Source of the DNA: CALARM01 sp040217695
GTDB taxonomy: Bacteria > Vulcanimicrobiota > SpSt-956 > JAKJGF01
Assembly: GCA_040217695.1 (NCBI GenBank)
Contig: JBEHWO010000358.1
Coordinates: forward strand, 1-6,964
Length of the DNA: 6,964 nucleotides
Direction: 5' to 3'
This document shows, in pieces, positions 5,185-6,964 of this stretch. The notes under the pieces were generated by a model. The model was not told the origin of the DNA, searched no databases, and worked only from the letters and a program-made list of their open reading frames with translations. The first letter of the stretch is position 1; each line of letters opens with the position of its first letter. The position numbers were made by a program, and so were the translations under genes.

Positions 5185-6964
5185 TGAATACCGTCCGGTC
5201 TGAAAAAACTCTCTGAATGGCTCTCAATAAAGCTCCTTGCTGCTCATATCCCTGTTCGCCCAGTTCGGAGAGACCCAGATATATTTTTCTTCTGCACCGA
5301 TATATGAGCCCCCTGGTAATACGATAAAGACCTTCCCGGTTTATCTGAAATTCATCTTCATCTGTCCATTGTTTCCCATGCTGCCACTGGCGGCTCATTA
5401 CATACGGATTTGTGAGAGGCTGATATAGTCTTTCCCACCAGCCTGCGCTTCCGATATTGAGCCAGAACTGATAGTCTACAGGGGTATTCATCATCAAAAA
5501 TGTATGGGCAGGGGCAAGGAGAAGGGAGTTCTTTTCCTCTGTCTCCCAGTTCCTTATATACTGATCTGCTACCAGGCCTTCCTGAACCATTTCTATATAT
5601 TCCTGTCCCATGGATTTACCTTCTATGTTCACTGTTTTACGGAATTTTTTTATAGAGTCTATAAGATTTGCGGCTATGGCAGATTTCTCGAAGATTCCGT
5701 AAAATCCGTAACCTTTCTGTGACAGTATTTCACCGAAGATTCTATTGAAAAAATAGTCAAGTTCTGCATTATCTCCTTTTATATAATCTTCTATCCACAG
5801 ACGCAACATTTCATATCTATCTCCGAGCACATAGGTAATACGTTCCTGAAGTTCTGTATTGATCTCATCGAAAGGAGCAAGACAGGGCCTGTTATTTACC
5901 GTCTTGTAGAGATTGTCCGCTATAAGGTGAGCTCTTACAAGATCAAGATCTTCTATGGTTTGCATCAGTCCATAGGCTACATCGAAATTACACGGTATAA
6001 TACCCCATGCCGGATGGGCGATTGCAGCAAGTGTAAGGAGACACTGTGTTACAGGTTCTTCCCTCAGAGCCCTTGAAGGGCGATGAGAACGGGCAGGTAT
6101 ATTCTTTTCTTCCAGCCTGTTCATAAGAGAAAAACGAAGGGAATCTGTCAGATAAGGGGCAAGAATAACTATTTCTTCCGGTTCTACATGGTAATCTTTT
6201 ACCAGTAATTCTATCTCTTCCGAGACCCAGTCAAGCATTTCTATATGGTACCTGTGAGGTTTATAGGTGAGTATTTTCCTTATATCCCCTTTTTCTTCCA
6301 TGCCAGACCTTTTGAAAGATTTCCCCAGTTCAAAGGCTAATGCCCGCAGGTTTTGAGATGTTATAAAGGAATTATGAAGGGCAGAATGAATTGTACATAA
6401 GCCTTTAAGTTTATATGCATTGACCGGATCGGAGCCGAGAAAAGATCTGTATCCCCCGTCTGTATCATATATAATTAAAGCCGATTTACTCAGTGAAATC
6501 CATTCTGATAATATATCATGAGCTACAGGTGTATCTTCTTCTATATTATCTACTATAATATGACTGAAGGTTTCCGTAAGATATCTGTAACAGGCGGAAC
6601 ATGTCCAGATATAATTGAAAAAAATTTCTATCTTCAGAGAAAAGTCAAGTAAATTGTGAGAAAGACAGAATTCTCTGAATGCACCGGCACATGCCTGAAC
6701 TTCATCACAGGTTCTTTCATAACCTTTTTCACCTGTGAGGGAAGATTTTAATCTTTCTCCGATGGTGCTGAAAGGAAAACCAACAAGAGCAGCCTTGTTG
6801 AGATTGTCCAGTATCTGGCTGTAAATACGGTTTCGTTCTATTGTTATTGTCTGAAAACAGCCTCTGTAAAGAAAAGGTTTTACTATATTTGCCATATAAT
6901 ACTGGGCTGTTTCCAGAGAAAGGAATACCGGCTCTTTATCAGGTCTGGCAAAACCTGCTTCCCG
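5174..6964 (-). CDS. UvrD/AddB-like helicase-related protein, N-terminus missing (right edge)
   Basis: The frame is open to position 6964, giving 596 visible residues. The ATG at 6895 is internal: the 23 codons before it have no stop and read on naturally (…SLETAQYYMANIV). Numbering from the edge, a Walker B-like strand HIIVDNIEED (135-144) and a motif III-like YDTDGGYRSFLGS (166-178) mark the first helicase domain. Degenerate motif V-like and motif VI-like stretches lie at about 480-513 and 545-564. The DExQD and GDxxQ signatures are altered and the arginine finger region reads YRITRGLIYRCRRK. Walker A should lie beyond the edge. This looks like a divergent SF1A or AddB-like subunit whose ATPase may be weakened or lost. 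It is followed 86 bases later on the same strand by a full UvrD-type helicase, suggesting an AddAB/RecBC-like pair. No nuclease motif is visible. The last residues (S-E-S) and the TGA are encoded by the heptamer array. Confidence 0.8.
   Translation of the reverse strand, partial: REAGFARPDKEPVFLSLETAQYYMANIVKPFLYRGCFQTITIERNRIYSQILDNLNKAALVGFPFSTIGERLKSSLTGEKGYERTCDEVQACAGAFREFCLSHNLLDFSLKIEIFFNYIWTCSACYRYLTETFSHIIVDNIEEDTPVAHDILSEWISLSKSALIIYDTDGGYRSFLGSDPVNAYKLKGLCTIHSALHNSFITSQNLRALAFELGKSFKRSGMEEKGDIRKILTYKPHRYHIEMLDWVSEEIELLVKDYHVEPEEIVILAPYLTDSLRFSLMNRLEEKNIPARSHRPSRALREEPVTQCLLTLAAIAHPAWGIIPCNFDVAYGLMQTIEDLDLVRAHLIADNLYKTVNNRPCLAPFDEINTELQERITYVLGDRYEMLRLWIEDYIKGDNAELDYFFNRIFGEILSQKGYGFYGIFEKSAIAANLIDSIKKFRKTVNIEGKSMGQEYIEMVQEGLVADQYIRNWETEEKNSLLLAPAHTFLMMNTPVDYQFWLNIGSAGWWERLYQPLTNPYVMSRQWQHGKQWTDEDEFQINREGLYRITRGLIYRCRRKIYLGLSELGEQGYEQQGALLRAIQRVFSDRTVFSES

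Noticed and set aside
6893..6895. ATG at 6895 as the start of the upstream helicase-like gene
   Set aside because: The frame continues upstream without a stop to the window edge, no ribosome site precedes this ATG, and the family needs an N-terminal Walker A region that would lie further upstream.

Overview
The window is AT-rich bacterial DNA with canonical Shine-Dalgarno sites (AAGGAGG, GGGAG), the standard code and compact same-strand genes. The lineage cannot be fixed from the sequence. Intergenic heptamer arrays, bacterial B-box zinc fingers and a paired UvrD-type helicase locus fit an environmental, possibly uncultured, bacterium better than a model organism.

Layout, left to right. Positions 1-653 (minus) hold the N-terminal part of a protein with two tandem B-box-like zinc fingers, cut by the left edge. 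Upstream of it on the same strand is a strong hairpin terminator (673-706), then a 54-residue acidic protein (723-887) with the best ribosome binding site in the window. A divergent regulatory region (888-1214) holds a candidate promoter for each direction and a short heptamer array. A B12-binding radical SAM enzyme follows on plus (about 1215-2723). It converges with a complete UvrD/Rep-type helicase on minus (2874-5087). Upstream of that, on the same strand, is a second, divergent UvrD/AddB-like protein (5174-6964). Its reading frame stays open to the right edge, so its true start lies outside the window. The two helicase genes probably form one operon, perhaps a two-subunit DNA end-processing machine. 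No nuclease domain is visible.

The most unusual element is a family of 7-bp tandem repeats in every intergenic interval except 654-722. All share the form GTGANNN or GTAANNN (GTGAAGA, GTGAAAA, GTGACGC, GTGATGC, GTAATGC). Each of the three large genes that ends inside the window takes its TGA stop codon from one of the first units of an array, and in each case the GTGA strand is the coding strand. Because 7 is not a multiple of 3, such an array puts a stop codon in all three frames within about three units. I see no recognisable transposase, integrase, CRISPR array, tRNA or rRNA.
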